The notes below the pieces were generated by a model. It had not been told where the DNA came from, searched no databases, and worked only from the letters and a program-made list of their open reading frames with translations. This document shows positions 51,723 to 61,375 of a stretch of DNA of 64,000 nt, in pieces (position 1 is the first letter of the stretch; each line of letters opens with the position of its first letter). A program made the translations under genes and the position numbers. Source of the stretch: Pantoea eucalypti (GTDB lineage: Bacteria > Pseudomonadota > Gammaproteobacteria > Enterobacterales > Enterobacteriaceae); the NCBI RefSeq assembly GCF_009646115.1, contig NZ_CP045720.1:1860001-1924000 (forward strand). Reading direction: 5' to 3'.

Positions 51723-51736
51723 TTGATCTAAATCAA
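51723..51736. promoter_or_regulatory. FNR box upstream of ompW
   Basis: TTGAT-CTAA-ATCAA is a perfect FNR palindrome, centred 131.5 bp before the ompW ATG. A TAAATAAT -10-like box (51798-51805) would put the FNR centre about 82 bp upstream of the start. ompW is known as an FNR-activated gene in E. coli. Confidence 0.75.
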
Positions 51737-51860
51737 TCCATTGTTTTTTAAACACTTTATCTGAATGTTACAGAGTGCAATTTTCTCTGAATCACGTTAA
51801 ATAATTGCCAGCTAAAAAGCGATGACAGTCGCTACATTCACATTAAGCAAAGGAGTGATG

Positions 51861-52493
51861 ATGAAACTGGCAAAATGCGCGATGCTGCTGGCGCTGGCTC
51901 TTCCCCAGCTGGCAATGGCACACGAAGCGGGCGACTTCTTTATGCGGGCCGGCAGTGCCACCGTCCGTCCTACCGAAGGTTCCGATAATGTGTTGGGGAT
52001 GGGGTCTTTCAGCGCTTCCAACGACACGCAACTGGGTCTGACCTTTACCTATATGGCAACGGATAACATTGGCGTCGAGCTACTGGCGGCCACGCCATTC
52101 CGCCATAAAGTGGGTCTTGGTCCGACCGGCACGCTGGCTACCGTGCGCCAGTTACCACCCACGCTGATGGCGCAGTACTACTTTTTTGACAGCAAAAGTA
52201 AAGTGCGTCCTTATATCGGCGTAGGTATCAACTACACCACCTTCTACGATGCCGATTTCAATCAGACGGGCCGCGATGCGGGACTGACCGATCTCAGCGT
52301 AAAAGATTCCTGGGGTATGGCAGGTCAGGTTGGTCTGGATTATCAGATTAACCGTGACTGGATGCTGAACGCGTCGTTGTGGTACATGGATATTGACACG
52401 GAAGTGAAGTTTAAAGCGGGTGGCGAACAGCAGAACATCAATATGCGTATCGATCCCTGGGTCTTCTTCTTCGGAGCGGGTTACCGTTTCTGA
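51861..52493 (+). CDS. ompW: Outer-membrane protein OmpW
   Basis: A 210-aa eight-stranded outer-membrane barrel for small hydrophobic molecules and stress adaptation. Signal peptide 1-20 is cleaved after QLAMA, before HEAGDFFMRAG. Typical motifs are NIGVELLAATPF, YFFDSKSKVRPYIGVGINYTTFY, and the C-terminal FGAGYRF. Three ATGs are near; ATG 51861 has AAGGAG five bases upstream. Confidence 0.96.
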   Translation: MKLAKCAMLLALALPQLAMAHEAGDFFMRAGSATVRPTEGSDNVLGMGSFSASNDTQLGLTFTYMATDNIGVELLAATPFRHKVGLGPTGTLATVRQLPPTLMAQYYFFDSKSKVRPYIGVGINYTTFYDADFNQTGRDAGLTDLSVKDSWGMAGQVGLDYQINRDWMLNASLWYMDIDTEVKFKAGGEQQNINMRIDPWVFFFGAGYRF

Positions 52494-52497
52494 TGAG

Positions 52498-52526
52498 AAA
52501 AAGGCCGCTGAATCAGCGGCCTTTTT
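52498..52526. terminator. Bidirectional terminator between ompW and the BON gene
   Basis: GGCCGCTG-AAT-CAGCGGCC with five A before and five T after. Confidence 0.92.
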
Positions 52527-52541
52527 GTGTCGGTTAAGACG

Positions 52542-52856
52542 TTATTTGATCTGCATGTTGTTGACGACTGACTTCACGCCCGGCACGCTGCGCGTGACCT
52601 GTACGGCACGATTAGCCATCTGTGGTGATGAAACAAAGCCGCTCAGCTGAACTTTACCTTTAAAGGTTTCTACGTTGATTTCAGTTGATTTCAGCGACTC
52701 ATCTTTCAGCAGCTCACCTTTAACTTTCGTGGTCACCACGGTGTCATCAATATAGCCACCGGTTCCCTCTTTGGTTGCGGTTGGCGCACAGGCGCTCAGT
52801 GTCAGCGCAACCACGCCCGCCAGTACAGCACCTGTCAGCAGTTTAACGAATTTCAT
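52542..52856 (-). CDS. BON-domain lipoprotein
   Basis: A 104-aa exported lipoprotein: signal peptide with lipobox L-S-A-C (C23), then one BON domain (about 36-104, with VVTTKVKGELLKDESLKSTEINVETFKGKVQLSG as several pieces, VPGVKSVVNNMQ at the end). BON domains bind phospholipid and occur in OsmY and DolP, which have two; this one has a single domain. Start has a GGGAGAGAAGG ribosome site. Likely envelope stress role. Confidence 0.88.
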   Translation of the reverse strand: MKFVKLLTGAVLAGVVALTLSACAPTATKEGTGGYIDDTVVTTKVKGELLKDESLKSTEINVETFKGKVQLSGFVSSPQMANRAVQVTRSVPGVKSVVNNMQIK

Positions 52857-52970
52857 TGCCTTCTCTCCCTGTCACAAAATGGATGCGACGTTACCGTAAC
52901 GGCGCATTGTCATTGTGGTGCAGATTTTGCAAAAAGGGCAAATATCGAGATGAAAAAAAGGAAACAAATC

Positions 52971-52994
52971 ATGCCTTATCGTGGGATAAGGCAT
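52971..52994 (-). terminator. Terminator of the trp operon
   Basis: ATGCCTTATC-(4-nt loop)-GATAAGGCAT, a 10-bp perfect stem, followed downstream on the minus strand by a T-rich stretch with seven T. Confidence 0.75.
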
Positions 52995-53004
52995 GCTGGC
53001 AGGA

Positions 53005-53808
53005 TTAACGGCTGGCGGCTTTGAGGCGGCTGACGAAATTTTTCAGTTCGCTCAGCATCACTTCAGGTTCTGCATGATGCTTTTCAATGATTTTGACAAT
53101 CGCAGAACCGGAGATCGCACCTGCGGCGCCGGAAGCAATCGCTTCTTTCACCTGTTCAGGCTCTGAAATCCCAAAGCCCTGCAGCGGTGGTGCCGCGTGG
53201 TATTCGCGCAGCTTGTCGATCAGATGCTTCAGCGGCAGGCTGGCGCGATTTTCGGCCCCCGTGACACCGGCGCGTGACAGCAGGTAGGTATAACCCCGGC
53301 CGTGCGACGCAATCTCGCGCAGCAGGTCATCGCTGGCGTTAGGCGGACAAATAAAGATAGGGGCAACGCCGTGACGCAGAGCCGCCTGGCGGAAAGGCGC
53401 TGACTCTTCAACCGGGACATCCGCCACCAGAACCGAATCGACACCCGCTTCGGCACAACGGGCATAAAACGCATCCACGCCGTTAGTGAAGACCAGATTG
53501 GCGTACATGAGTAATCCAATCGGCAAATCCGGGTATTTCCGGCGGATAGTCGCCAGCATTTCAAAACACTGGCTGGTGTTGGTGCCCGCCGCAAAGGCGC
53601 GCAATGTTGCGTTCTGAATGGTCGGCCCATCCGCCAGCGGATCGGAGAAGGGAATGCCCAGCTCCAGCGCATCCGCGCCACCTTCAACGAGGGCGTCAAT
53701 CACGCGCAGTGAAAGCTCGGGAGAAGGGTCGCCCAGCGTCACAAAAGGAACGAAAGCCCCTTCGTTGTTCGCTGACAGACGGGTAAAAAGTTGATTGTAA
53801 CGTTCCAT
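53005..53808 (-). CDS. trpA: Tryptophan synthase alpha chain
   Basis: A 267-aa TIM-barrel subunit cleaving indole-glycerol phosphate to indole, which passes by tunnel to TrpB. Catalytic E49 ([11 protein letters not shown]) and D60 ([10 protein letters not shown]) are present. Its ATG overlaps the trpB stop by one base (TGATG), as usual. Last gene of the operon. Confidence 0.97.
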   Translation of the reverse strand: MERYNQLFTRLSANNEGAFVPFVTLGDPSPELSLRVIDALVEGGADALELGIPFSDPLADGPTIQNATLRAFAAGTNTSQCFEMLATIRRKYPDLPIGLLMYANLVFTNGVDAFYARCAEAGVDSVLVADVPVEESAPFRQAALRHGVAPIFICPPNASDDLLREIASHGRGYTYLLSRAGVTGAENRASLPLKHLIDKLREYHAAPPLQGFGISEPEQVKEAIASGAAGAISGSAIVKIIEKHHAEPEVMLSELKNFVSRLKAASR

Positions 53809-54998
53809 CAGATTTCTCCCTGCGCTGTCAAAATATCATGAACGGTGAAAATATCTTTGTCGCCACGGCCAGAGAGGTTAACGACAATCAACTGCTCTTT
53901 TTCCGGTTCGGCGTGAATCATCTTCATAGCGTGCGCCAGGGCGTGAGAGGATTCCAGCGCCGGAATGATACCTTCCGCACGACACAGCTGTTTAAACGCG
54001 TCCATTGCTTCGTTATCGGTAATGGAGACATATTCTGCACGACCGATGCTGTTCAGGTGCGCATGCTGCGGACCAACTGAAGGGAAGTCGAGACCGGCAG
54101 AAATCGAGTAAGACTCTTCAATCTGGCCATCATGCGTTTGCATCATCGGTGATTTCATTCCGAAGTAGATACCGACGCGGCCGTGCTTAAGCGGTGCGCC
54201 ATGCTCGCCGGTCTCAATGCCGTGGCCGGCAGGCTCAACGCCAATCAGCTTCACGCCGGGTTCGTCGATAAAGTCGGCAAACATCCCGATAGCGTTGGAG
54301 CCGCCACCCACACAGGCGAGGATGGCGTCTGGCAGACGGCCCTCTCTTTCCAGAATCTGCTTTTTAGTCTCTTCGCCGATCATGCGCTGGAACTCACGCA
54401 CAATGGTCGGGAAGGGGTGCGGACCCGCCGCGGTGCCGAGCATGTAGTGAGAGGTCTCGTAGCTGCCAGACCAGTCGCGCAGCGCTTCGTTACAGGCATC
54501 TTTGAGCGTGGCGGAGCCGCTGTGAACCGGGATCACTTCTGCGCCCATCAGACGCATACGGAATACGTTAGGTGACTGACGCTCGACATCTTTCGCACCC
54601 ATATAGATGCGGCATTTCATGCCCAGCAGCGCACAGGCTAGCGCGGAAGCCACACCGTGCTGACCGGCACCGGTTTCGGCAATGATTTCGTTTTTGCCCA
54701 TGCGTTTGGCTAACAGCGCCTGACCCAGCACCTGGTTGGTTTTGTGCGCGCCACCATGCAGCAGATCTTCACGCTTCAGGTAGAGGCGGGTTTTCGTGCC
54801 TTTTGTCAGGTTTTTGCACAGCGTCAGGGCAGTAGGACGACCCGCATAGTTCTTCAGCAGGTCGGTAAATTCGGCCTGAAACTCAGGATCTTTCTGGGCG
54901 TCGACAAACGCCTGTTCCAGCTGCTGAAGAGCGGGCATCAGGATCTGCGGAACATACATTCCGCCAAACTCGCCAAAATAGGGATTCAGTAACGTCAT
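53808..54998 (-). CDS. trpB: Tryptophan synthase beta chain
   Basis: A 396-aa PLP enzyme joining indole and serine to tryptophan. PLP lysine is K86 in GGAHKTNQ, the phosphate loop [10 protein letters not shown], and the gate [12 protein letters not shown] is intact. Coupled to trpA by a one-base overlap. Confidence 0.98.
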   Translation of the reverse strand: MTLLNPYFGEFGGMYVPQILMPALQQLEQAFVDAQKDPEFQAEFTDLLKNYAGRPTALTLCKNLTKGTKTRLYLKREDLLHGGAHKTNQVLGQALLAKRMGKNEIIAETGAGQHGVASALACALLGMKCRIYMGAKDVERQSPNVFRMRLMGAEVIPVHSGSATLKDACNEALRDWSGSYETSHYMLGTAAGPHPFPTIVREFQRMIGEETKKQILEREGRLPDAILACVGGGSNAIGMFADFIDEPGVKLIGVEPAGHGIETGEHGAPLKHGRVGIYFGMKSPMMQTHDGQIEESYSISAGLDFPSVGPQHAHLNSIGRAEYVSITDNEAMDAFKQLCRAEGIIPALESSHALAHAMKMIHAEPEKEQLIVVNLSGRGDKDIFTVHDILTAQGEI

Positions 54999-55043
54999 TT
55001 TTATCTTCCTTTCTCGGGCCCGCTGTGGAGCAGGCCGGGCAAA

Positions 55044-56405
55044 TCAGTAGGCACGCAGTGTCTGAAACACAGCGGCAATTTTACGGGCATCTTTGATGCC
55101 AGGCGCACTTTCCACGCCAGAGTTGAAGTCCAGTCCGGCACAGCCCAGCTGCGCGGCTTCAACACAGTTATCTGCGCTCAGGCCACCGGCCAGCAGCACA
55201 TCGTTCAGCGTCTGACCCTGCAACAGCGACCAGTCGAAACGCTGTCCGGTGCCGCCATCGCCATTATCAAAGACATAGCGGTCAACATGGGGCCAGTCGC
55301 GCGCCGGTAACGTGCCTTCAATGCGCAGCGCCTTCCAGATCTGAATCTCTGCGGGCAGCACCGCACGCAGTTCGGCCACAAATTCCGGTGTCTCATTGCC
55401 ATGTAACTGCACTGCGGACAGTGAAAGTTCGGTGGCATGCGTGACAATGTCACTAACTGAGTTGTTGCGGAATACGCCGACATAGCGCAGCGGCGCGGCA
55501 GCAATCACGGTAAGTGCAGTGGCGGTGTCGATCTGGCGCGGTGAACCTTCAGCGAAAATCAGACCACCGTAGATCGCGCCAGCTTCATACGCAGCACGTG
55601 CATCTTCGTCACGGGTTAAGCCGCACACTTTATTGCTGCCCAGCGTGACGCGACGCACCGCGCCCGTCAGGTCAGCTTCTTCCATCAGGGCTGAGCCAAT
55701 CAGGAAGCCATTCGCAAAGTGGCTCAGCTCGCGAATATCAGCGTAGCTGTTAATACCCGATTCGCTGATGACCGTCACGCCGTGCGACAGGCGTGGCGCC
55801 AGTTGGCGGGTACGGTTGAGATCAATAGAGAGGTCACGCAGGTCGCGGTTGTTAATTCCCACGACTTTAGCCTGCAGCGCGATAGCCCGCTCAAGCTCCT
55901 CTTCATTACTCACTTCCGTCAGAATGCCCATCTTCAGGCTGTGCGCCACGGCGGCCAGTTGACGATACTGCTCATCGTCAAGTACCGACAGCATCAGCAG
56001 GATCGCATCCGCCTGGTAGTAGCGGGCAAGATAGATCTGATAAGGGTCGATGATAAAATCTTTGCACAGCACAGGCTGGGTGATGGCAGCGCTGACAATC
56101 GGCAGAAAGGCGAAGTCGCCCTGAAAATATTTCTCATCAGTCAGCACGGACACCGCGGAAGCGTAATGGCGGTAAACCCCGGCAATGGCGGCTGGATCGA
56201 AATCCTCGCGAATCACGCCTTTTGAGGGTGACGCTTTTTTACACTCCAGGATAAACGCGGTTCTTGCGCCCTGCAGCGCGTCGTAGAAATGACGGCTGGC
56301 AGGTTCAATGCTGTTCTGAAAGGTGGAAAGAGGCTGCTGCTGCTGGCGGGCTTCAACCCAAATCGCTTTGTCCTGAACAATTTTTTCTAACACGGTGCCT
56401 TTCAT
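55044..56405 (-). CDS. trpC: Bifunctional indole-glycerol-phosphate synthase / PRA isomerase
   Basis: A 453-aa fusion of TrpC (about 1-255) and TrpF (about 256-453), as in E. coli. TrpC motifs: ILECKKASPSKGVI and VLCKDFIIDPYQI, and VISESGINSYAD. TrpF motifs: KVCGLTRDEDA (catalytic Cys) and LAGGLSADNCVEA, with DFNSGVESAPG. Starts 2 bp after trpD ends. Confidence 0.97.
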   Translation of the reverse strand: MKGTVLEKIVQDKAIWVEARQQQQPLSTFQNSIEPASRHFYDALQGARTAFILECKKASPSKGVIREDFDPAAIAGVYRHYASAVSVLTDEKYFQGDFAFLPIVSAAITQPVLCKDFIIDPYQIYLARYYQADAILLMLSVLDDEQYRQLAAVAHSLKMGILTEVSNEEELERAIALQAKVVGINNRDLRDLSIDLNRTRQLAPRLSHGVTVISESGINSYADIRELSHFANGFLIGSALMEEADLTGAVRRVTLGSNKVCGLTRDEDARAAYEAGAIYGGLIFAEGSPRQIDTATALTVIAAAPLRYVGVFRNNSVSDIVTHATELSLSAVQLHGNETPEFVAELRAVLPAEIQIWKALRIEGTLPARDWPHVDRYVFDNGDGGTGQRFDWSLLQGQTLNDVLLAGGLSADNCVEAAQLGCAGLDFNSGVESAPGIKDARKIAAVFQTLRAY

Positions 56406-56407
56406 GA

Positions 56408-57406
56408 TTATCCTCTTGCTGCCAGTGCGACTACACGCTCATAAGCCTGTCCGCTGCGGATGGCGTTAAGCGCCTGCTGTGCGTTTTCACGCAGATCTTC
56501 CTGACCAAATACTTTAAGCAACATCGCCACGTTGACGGCGACCGCCTCCTCATGGGCCTGCTGGCCATTACCCTGGAGTAAAGCCGTCAGAATGTCACGA
56601 TTTTCTTCCGGCGTGCCGCCCGCCAGCGCTTCTTTGGGATGGAAGCCAAAACCAAAATCTTCTGGCGAAAGCTGATAGCGGGTGATTTCCCCTTCACGGA
56701 GTTCAGCCACGTGTGTCACATCGTGCAGCGCCACTTCATCCATGCCGCCACCGTGAACCACTGCGGCGCGCTGATAACCCAGCACTTTCAGCGTCTGGGC
56801 AATCGGCATCACCAGGTCCGGGCTATAAACACCGATTACTGCCAGTGGAGGGCGCGCCGGGTTGATCAGCGGACCTAACACATTAAATAGCGTACGGGTC
56901 TTCAGCTGCTGACGGACCGGCATCGCGTGGCGAAAGCCGGTGTGGTACTGGGGCGCAAACAGGAAGCAGACGTTCAGATCGTCCAGCGCCTGGCGCGCAC
57001 GGTCAGCGGGCATATCAAGATTAATACCAAAAGCGGCCAGCAGATCCGATGAACCCGATTTACTGGAGACGCTGCGGTTGCCGTGCTTCGCGACTTTCAG
57101 ACCGCAGGTCGCGGCCACAAAGGCGCTGGCCGTCGAGATATTAATGCTGTTACTGCCATCTCCACCGGTGCCCACGATATCGGCAAACGCGTAATCCGGG
57201 CGGGGAAACGGTTTGGCATCTTCCAGCAGCGCCGTGGCGGCTCCGGCAATCTCTTCCGGCGTTTCACCGCGTACTTTCATGGCAACCAGCGCGGCAGCAA
57301 GCTGCGTGGGCTCCAGCTGTCCGGTAATAATGGCGCTGAACAGCGCATGACTTTCAGCCTGATTCAGCGTCTGCGCCTGGTAAAGTTTTTCCAGTGTCTG
57401 TTGCAT
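56408..57406 (-). CDS. trpD: Anthranilate phosphoribosyltransferase
   Basis: A 332-aa enzyme transferring the phosphoribosyl group of PRPP to anthranilate. PRPP motif [14 protein letters not shown], and [25 protein letters not shown] loop are present. It is a stand-alone TrpD, separate from trpG by 14 bp, unlike the TrpGD fusion of E. coli. Confidence 0.97.
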   Translation of the reverse strand: MQQTLEKLYQAQTLNQAESHALFSAIITGQLEPTQLAAALVAMKVRGETPEEIAGAATALLEDAKPFPRPDYAFADIVGTGGDGSNSINISTASAFVAATCGLKVAKHGNRSVSSKSGSSDLLAAFGINLDMPADRARQALDDLNVCFLFAPQYHTGFRHAMPVRQQLKTRTLFNVLGPLINPARPPLAVIGVYSPDLVMPIAQTLKVLGYQRAAVVHGGGMDEVALHDVTHVAELREGEITRYQLSPEDFGFGFHPKEALAGGTPEENRDILTALLQGNGQQAHEEAVAVNVAMLLKVFGQEDLRENAQQALNAIRSGQAYERVVALAARG

Positions 57407-57420
57407 CGTTATTCTCCCTG

Positions 57421-58002
57421 TTACTTCGCCAGCGCCCAGGCCAGCGTCTGTTCAAGCAGACGCGCGCCCTGAGAAGTCAAAATCGATTCTGGATGGAACT
57501 GGAAACCGCAGACGCGATCGGCTTCATGGCGAACAGCCATGACCATCCCGTTGTAACTGGCGTTGACCGTCAGCTCATCTGGCGTGTTGCTGCCCACCAG
57601 CGAGTGATAGCGCGCCACCGGCAGTGGATTACTCAGGCCGTTAAACATGGCTTCGCCGTCATGAACGATGGAAGAGGCTTTGCCGTGCAGGATCTCGCCT
57701 GCCTGACCCACATGGCCGCCATAGGCTTCGACAATTGCCTGATGCCCCAGACAGATACCGATAATTGGCAGACGACCGCGCAGCACCCGCAGCAGCGCCG
57801 GCATACAGCCAGCATCTTTTGGTGCACCGGGGCCGGGGGAGAGCATCAGCACCGGATTTTCCATCCGCTGCAGCTGTTCAATTAACAGTTCAGCGGGAAG
57901 ATTGTTGCGATAAATCACCACGTTGTGACCAAAGGTCCGCAGCTGATCAACCAGGTTATAGGTAAATGAGTCGATGTTATCGAGCAGCAGAATATCGGCC
58001 AT
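57421..58002 (-). CDS. trpG: Anthranilate synthase component II (glutamine amidotransferase)
   Basis: A 193-aa class I amidotransferase giving ammonia to TrpE. The nucleophile is C84 in GICLGHQAI, with the H/E pair in [10 protein letters not shown] and the oxyanion motif SPGPGAP. It is short and lacks the TrpD domain. Its ATG overlaps the trpE stop by one base. Confidence 0.97.
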   Translation of the reverse strand: MADILLLDNIDSFTYNLVDQLRTFGHNVVIYRNNLPAELLIEQLQRMENPVLMLSPGPGAPKDAGCMPALLRVLRGRLPIIGICLGHQAIVEAYGGHVGQAGEILHGKASSIVHDGEAMFNGLSNPLPVARYHSLVGSNTPDELTVNASYNGMVMAVRHEADRVCGFQFHPESILTSQGARLLEQTLAWALAK

Positions 58003-59567
58003 CAGAAGATCTCCTTGCAGTGATGGGCAGTTGCAATAGCGCGCAGTACGGCGCGAGCTTTATTGCGGCTTTCATCCGCTTCAGCCTGCGGATTAGAGTC
58101 CAGCACCACACCGGCGCCCGCCTGCACGGTGGCAACGCCGTCTTCGACATAGGCCGAACGAATAACGATACAGGTATCGAGATCGCCCTGGGCAGTGAAG
58201 TAACCCACCGCGCCGCCATAGCTGCCGCGACGCGTGCGTTCAGCACCGGCAATCAGCTGCATGGCACGAACCTTAGGTGCACCACTTAGCGTGCCCATGT
58301 TCATACAGGCGCGATAGGCGTGCAGGACGTCGAGGTCGGCGCGCAGCGTGCCCACGACGCGGGAAACCAGATGCATCACAAAGGAATAGCGGTCGACTTT
58401 GGTCAGATCAGCGACATAACGGCTGCCGGGCACGCAGATACGCGCCAGATCGTTACGCGCCAGATCCACCAGCATCAGATGTTCAGCCAGCTCTTTATGG
58501 TCGGTGCGCATCTCCAGTTCAATGCGGCTGTCGAGATCGCGGTCCAGTGAACCATCTGCATGGCGGCCACGTGGACGGGTACCGGCAATCGGGTAGATCT
58601 CAATCTGACGCGAGGTGGCGTCATACTTCAGCGAGCTTTCAGGCGACGCGCCAAACAGGGAGAAATCCTGATCCTGCATGAAAAACATGTACGGGCTTGG
58701 GTTGCTGTTTTTCAGCGTGTCGTAGGCGGCCAGCGGTGACGGGCACGGCAGCGAGAAGCGGCGCGACGGCACGACCTGGAAAATCTCGCCGATGCGAATC
58801 GCCTGCTGCATGGTGCGAACCACGTCGCAGTACTCTTCATCACTCTGGCTGGTCGTCAGCGACATCTGTTCTACCGACTGAACCGGCAGGGCCGGAGCAG
58901 GCTGCAGCATCTGACCATGAAGCTGCTCAATGCGACGTTGCAGGCGCTGGAATTCGCTGGTGGACGGGCAGAACAGGCTGGCCTGCAGACGCGCGCTGCG
59001 GGTCTGGTGATCGATCACCAGTAAGGTCTCTGCCAGGTAAAAACAGTAGTCGGGGCAGCGTTGCTGATTATCCAGCTCCGGCAGGGTTTCAAAACCTGCC
59101 ACCAGATCATAAGCGAACAAGCCTCCCAGCAGCACGGCTTCACGTTCGTCGGCAGAGGAGTTAACCAGCTGTGGAATCAGACGCAATGCATCAAACACCG
59201 ACAGGGCCTTAAGGCGGGAATCTTCATCCTGCTGATGATCGGTGCTCTGCGGGAAAGTCAGCTCGCGTCCATCGGGACGGACCTGATTGCTGACGGAGGC
59301 GGGCAGCGCCTCATCCAGCAGTGGCAGCACGGCGCGGCCATTTTCTGACAGCGCCTGAACGGTAACCGTATTACCCATGGCGCTGATACGCAGCGCGCTG
59401 TCGACAATCAGCAGGCTTTTCAAATTGCGCTTGCTGTCGATGTCAGCAGATTCGAGCAGCAGGGTTGCCGGACGTGCGCCGCACAGCTGATGAAACACTG
59501 CGGCCGGATCTTCGCGGTAGGGCGCGTTGCCGGTAATCAACTTCACTGTAGGTTTCGCATTTGGCAT
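58002..59567 (-). CDS. trpE: Anthranilate synthase component I
   Basis: A 521-aa chorismate-using enzyme, the first step of the Trp pathway. The feedback site LLES (37-40) that senses tryptophan is intact. Catalytic parts include [34 protein letters not shown] and [12 protein letters not shown]. First structural gene after the attenuator; translational coupling to trpG. Confidence 0.97.
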   Translation of the reverse strand: MPNAKPTVKLITGNAPYREDPAAVFHQLCGARPATLLLESADIDSKRNLKSLLIVDSALRISAMGNTVTVQALSENGRAVLPLLDEALPASVSNQVRPDGRELTFPQSTDHQQDEDSRLKALSVFDALRLIPQLVNSSADEREAVLLGGLFAYDLVAGFETLPELDNQQRCPDYCFYLAETLLVIDHQTRSARLQASLFCPSTSEFQRLQRRIEQLHGQMLQPAPALPVQSVEQMSLTTSQSDEEYCDVVRTMQQAIRIGEIFQVVPSRRFSLPCPSPLAAYDTLKNSNPSPYMFFMQDQDFSLFGASPESSLKYDATSRQIEIYPIAGTRPRGRHADGSLDRDLDSRIELEMRTDHKELAEHLMLVDLARNDLARICVPGSRYVADLTKVDRYSFVMHLVSRVVGTLRADLDVLHAYRACMNMGTLSGAPKVRAMQLIAGAERTRRGSYGGAVGYFTAQGDLDTCIVIRSAYVEDGVATVQAGAGVVLDSNPQAEADESRNKARAVLRAIATAHHCKEIF

Positions 59568-59590
59568 GATGATTTCTCTGAATTTCGCTC

Positions 59591-59617
59591 AAAAAAAAGC
59601 CCGCTCGGTGGCGGGCT
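59591..59617 (-). terminator. trp attenuator (3:4 hairpin)
   Basis: On the minus strand AGCCCGC-(6-nt loop)-GCGGGCT followed by eight T, 24 bp upstream of trpE. It closely resembles the E. coli trp attenuator. Confidence 0.93.
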
Positions 59618-59635
59618 CAGGTATTAGCACAGCGT

Positions 59636-59716
59636 TTACGCAAAGTGTGCACGACCCAGTCGCCCGTATTCGGGAACATCGCGCCAACCGTTTAAATGCG
59701 TGATTACAACAGCCAT
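59636..59716 (-). CDS. trpL: trp operon leader peptide
   Basis: A 26-codon frame starting ATG 59716 and ending TAA 59636-59638, aligned with E. coli trpL (context CGGGTATTG before the start, AACGGTTGGCGC in the middle). It encodes MAVVITHLNGW followed by RDVPEYGRLGRAHFA, and only one Trp codon (W11). E. coli has tandem Trp codons and a 14-residue peptide. If real, attenuation would be less sensitive to Trp-tRNA levels, or the sequence carries a TGG deletion. Confidence 0.75.
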   Translation of the reverse strand: MAVVITHLNGWRDVPEYGRLGRAHFA

Positions 59717-59745
59717 GATTCAATACCCGTTACGTGTGAACTTGT

Positions 59746-59779
59746 GTACTAGTTAACGGGTTCAGCGCGGAAAAGTCAA
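59746..59779 (-). promoter_or_regulatory. trp promoter and TrpR operator
   Basis: On the minus strand: -35 TTGACT (59774-59779), 17-bp spacer, -10 TTAACT (59751-59756). The operator half GTTAACTAGTAC (59746-59757) covers the -10, as in E. coli; the other operator half is degenerate (GAACCC in place of GAACTA). Confidence 0.88.
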
Positions 59780-59845
59780 TAGCCTTTTTCACTGAGCATT
59801 AAAATCGTTATCATGCTGGCCGGTTTAGTATTAGCAGGAGTTCTC

Positions 59846-60730
59846 TTGAGCGATATCGCCCGTTTCCCGGTTTACGATTTACACAGTCACACGCGTGCCT
59901 CCGATGGCTTTCTGACGCCAGCTGCGCTGGTGCAGCGAGCTGTAGAGATGCGCGTCGGCGTACTGGCGATCACCGATCACGACAGCGTTGCAGGTGTAGA
60001 AGAAGCGCAGCAAACGGCACTCGACCAGGATTTACCGATAAAGGTGCTGGCAGGTGCAGAGATCTCCACACTCTGGGAGAACCATGAGATTCACATCGTG
60101 GGCCTGAACATTGACATCCACCATCCGGCGATGGTGACCTTTCTGGCCGGACAACATGCGTGCCGTCGGATACGGGCCGAAGAGATCGGTGAACGACTGG
60201 CCAGGGCGCGTATTCCGGATGCGCTGGCGGGAGCGATGCGACTGGCAGATGGCGGCATCATTACCCGTGGTCACTTTGCCCGCTTCCTGATTGAGCAGGG
60301 TAAAGCTGAGAACATGGTGCAGGTGTTCAAAAATTATCTGGCGCGTGGCAAAACCGGCTACGTGCCGCCACAATGGTGTACAATTAAACAAGCTATTGAT
60401 GCGATTCATCATTCTGGTGGTTGTGCCGTGCTGGCGCATCCTGGCCGTTACGGTTTATCGGCAAAGTGGCTTAAACGACTGGTCGCCCATTTCCGCGAAG
60501 CGGGGGGCGATGCGATGGAAGTCGCACAGTGCCAGCAGCCACCTAATGAGCGCACGACACTGGCGCAATACGCCAGAGATAATGAACTGGCCGCATCACA
60601 AGGTTCTGATTTTCATCAACCCTGCCCGTGGATTGAGTTGGGCCGCAAACTCTGGCTGCCCGCGGCGGTTGAGCCGGTCTGGGAACGCTTCCCGGATCTC
60701 GCTCCCAGCCTGGCAATCACGGAAAGGTGA
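59846..60730 (+). CDS. rnm: PHP-domain 5'-3' exoribonuclease / nucleotide phosphatase
   Basis: A 294-aa member of the YciV (TrpH, RNase AM) group, which in E. coli trims 5' ends of 5S and other rRNAs and acts on 3',5'-bisphosphates. Metal-site motifs: DLHSHTRASDG (from residue 11), ITDHDS, HEIHIVG, LAHPGRYG and GSDFHQP. The open frame begins at 59813, but TTG 59846 with AGGAG five bases upstream fits the family N-terminus (E. coli 293 aa). Divergent from trp as in E. coli. Confidence 0.93.
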   Translation: MSDIARFPVYDLHSHTRASDGFLTPAALVQRAVEMRVGVLAITDHDSVAGVEEAQQTALDQDLPIKVLAGAEISTLWENHEIHIVGLNIDIHHPAMVTFLAGQHACRRIRAEEIGERLARARIPDALAGAMRLADGGIITRGHFARFLIEQGKAENMVQVFKNYLARGKTGYVPPQWCTIKQAIDAIHHSGGCAVLAHPGRYGLSAKWLKRLVAHFREAGGDAMEVAQCQQPPNERTTLAQYARDNELAASQGSDFHQPCPWIELGRKLWLPAAVEPVWERFPDLAPSLAITER

Positions 60731-60742
60731 CACGAGGTTTTT

Positions 60743-61363
60743 ATGAGTCAATTGTTTCACATTCATCCGGATAACCCACAGCCGCGCCTGATTAATCAGG
60801 CGGTCGACTACCTGAACAAAGGCAGCGTCATCGTCTATCCGACCGATTCCGGCTATGCGCTAGGCTGTCGGCTGGAAGAGAAGGGCGCGATGGAGCGCAT
60901 TTGCCGTATCCGTCAGCTCGATGGGCACCACAACTTCACCCTGATGTGCCGTGACCTCTCAGAACTGTCGGTTTATTCGCAGGTGGGCAACTCCGCCTTT
61001 CGTCTGCTGAAAAACAACACGCCGGGTAACTACACCTTTATTCTTAAGGCGACCAAAGAAGTGCCGCGTCGCCTGATGAATGAGAAGCGTAAGACCATTG
61101 GTCTGCGCGTACCGTCGAATCCAGTCGCACTGGCGCTGCTGGAAGCCCTGAATCAGCCGATGATGTCGACCTCATTGATCCTGCCCGGCAACGATTTCAC
61201 CGAGTCCGATCCGGAAGAGATTCAGCACAGCATTGGTAAGCTGGTCGATCTGATCATTGACGGCGGCACGCTGGGACAGCAGCCGACCACGGTGGTCGAT
61301 CTGACCACCGATGCACCGGAAATTGTGCGTGAAGGGGTGGGCGATACCCGCCCGTTCCTGTAA
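60743..61363 (+). CDS. yciO: YciO, Sua5/YrdC/YciO-family protein
   Basis: A 206-aa protein of the threonylcarbamoyl-AMP synthase fold. The nucleotide and carbonate site parts VYPTDSGYALGC and KRKTIGLRVPSNPVA are conserved. In E. coli, TsaC is the main tRNA t6A enzyme and YciO's role is unclear. It starts 12 bp after rnm and is probably in the same transcript. Confidence 0.93.
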   Translation: MSQLFHIHPDNPQPRLINQAVDYLNKGSVIVYPTDSGYALGCRLEEKGAMERICRIRQLDGHHNFTLMCRDLSELSVYSQVGNSAFRLLKNNTPGNYTFILKATKEVPRRLMNEKRKTIGLRVPSNPVALALLEALNQPMMSTSLILPGNDFTESDPEEIQHSIGKLVDLIIDGGTLGQQPTTVVDLTTDAPEIVREGVGDTRPFL

Positions 61364-61375
61364 TTAAGTCGGGCT

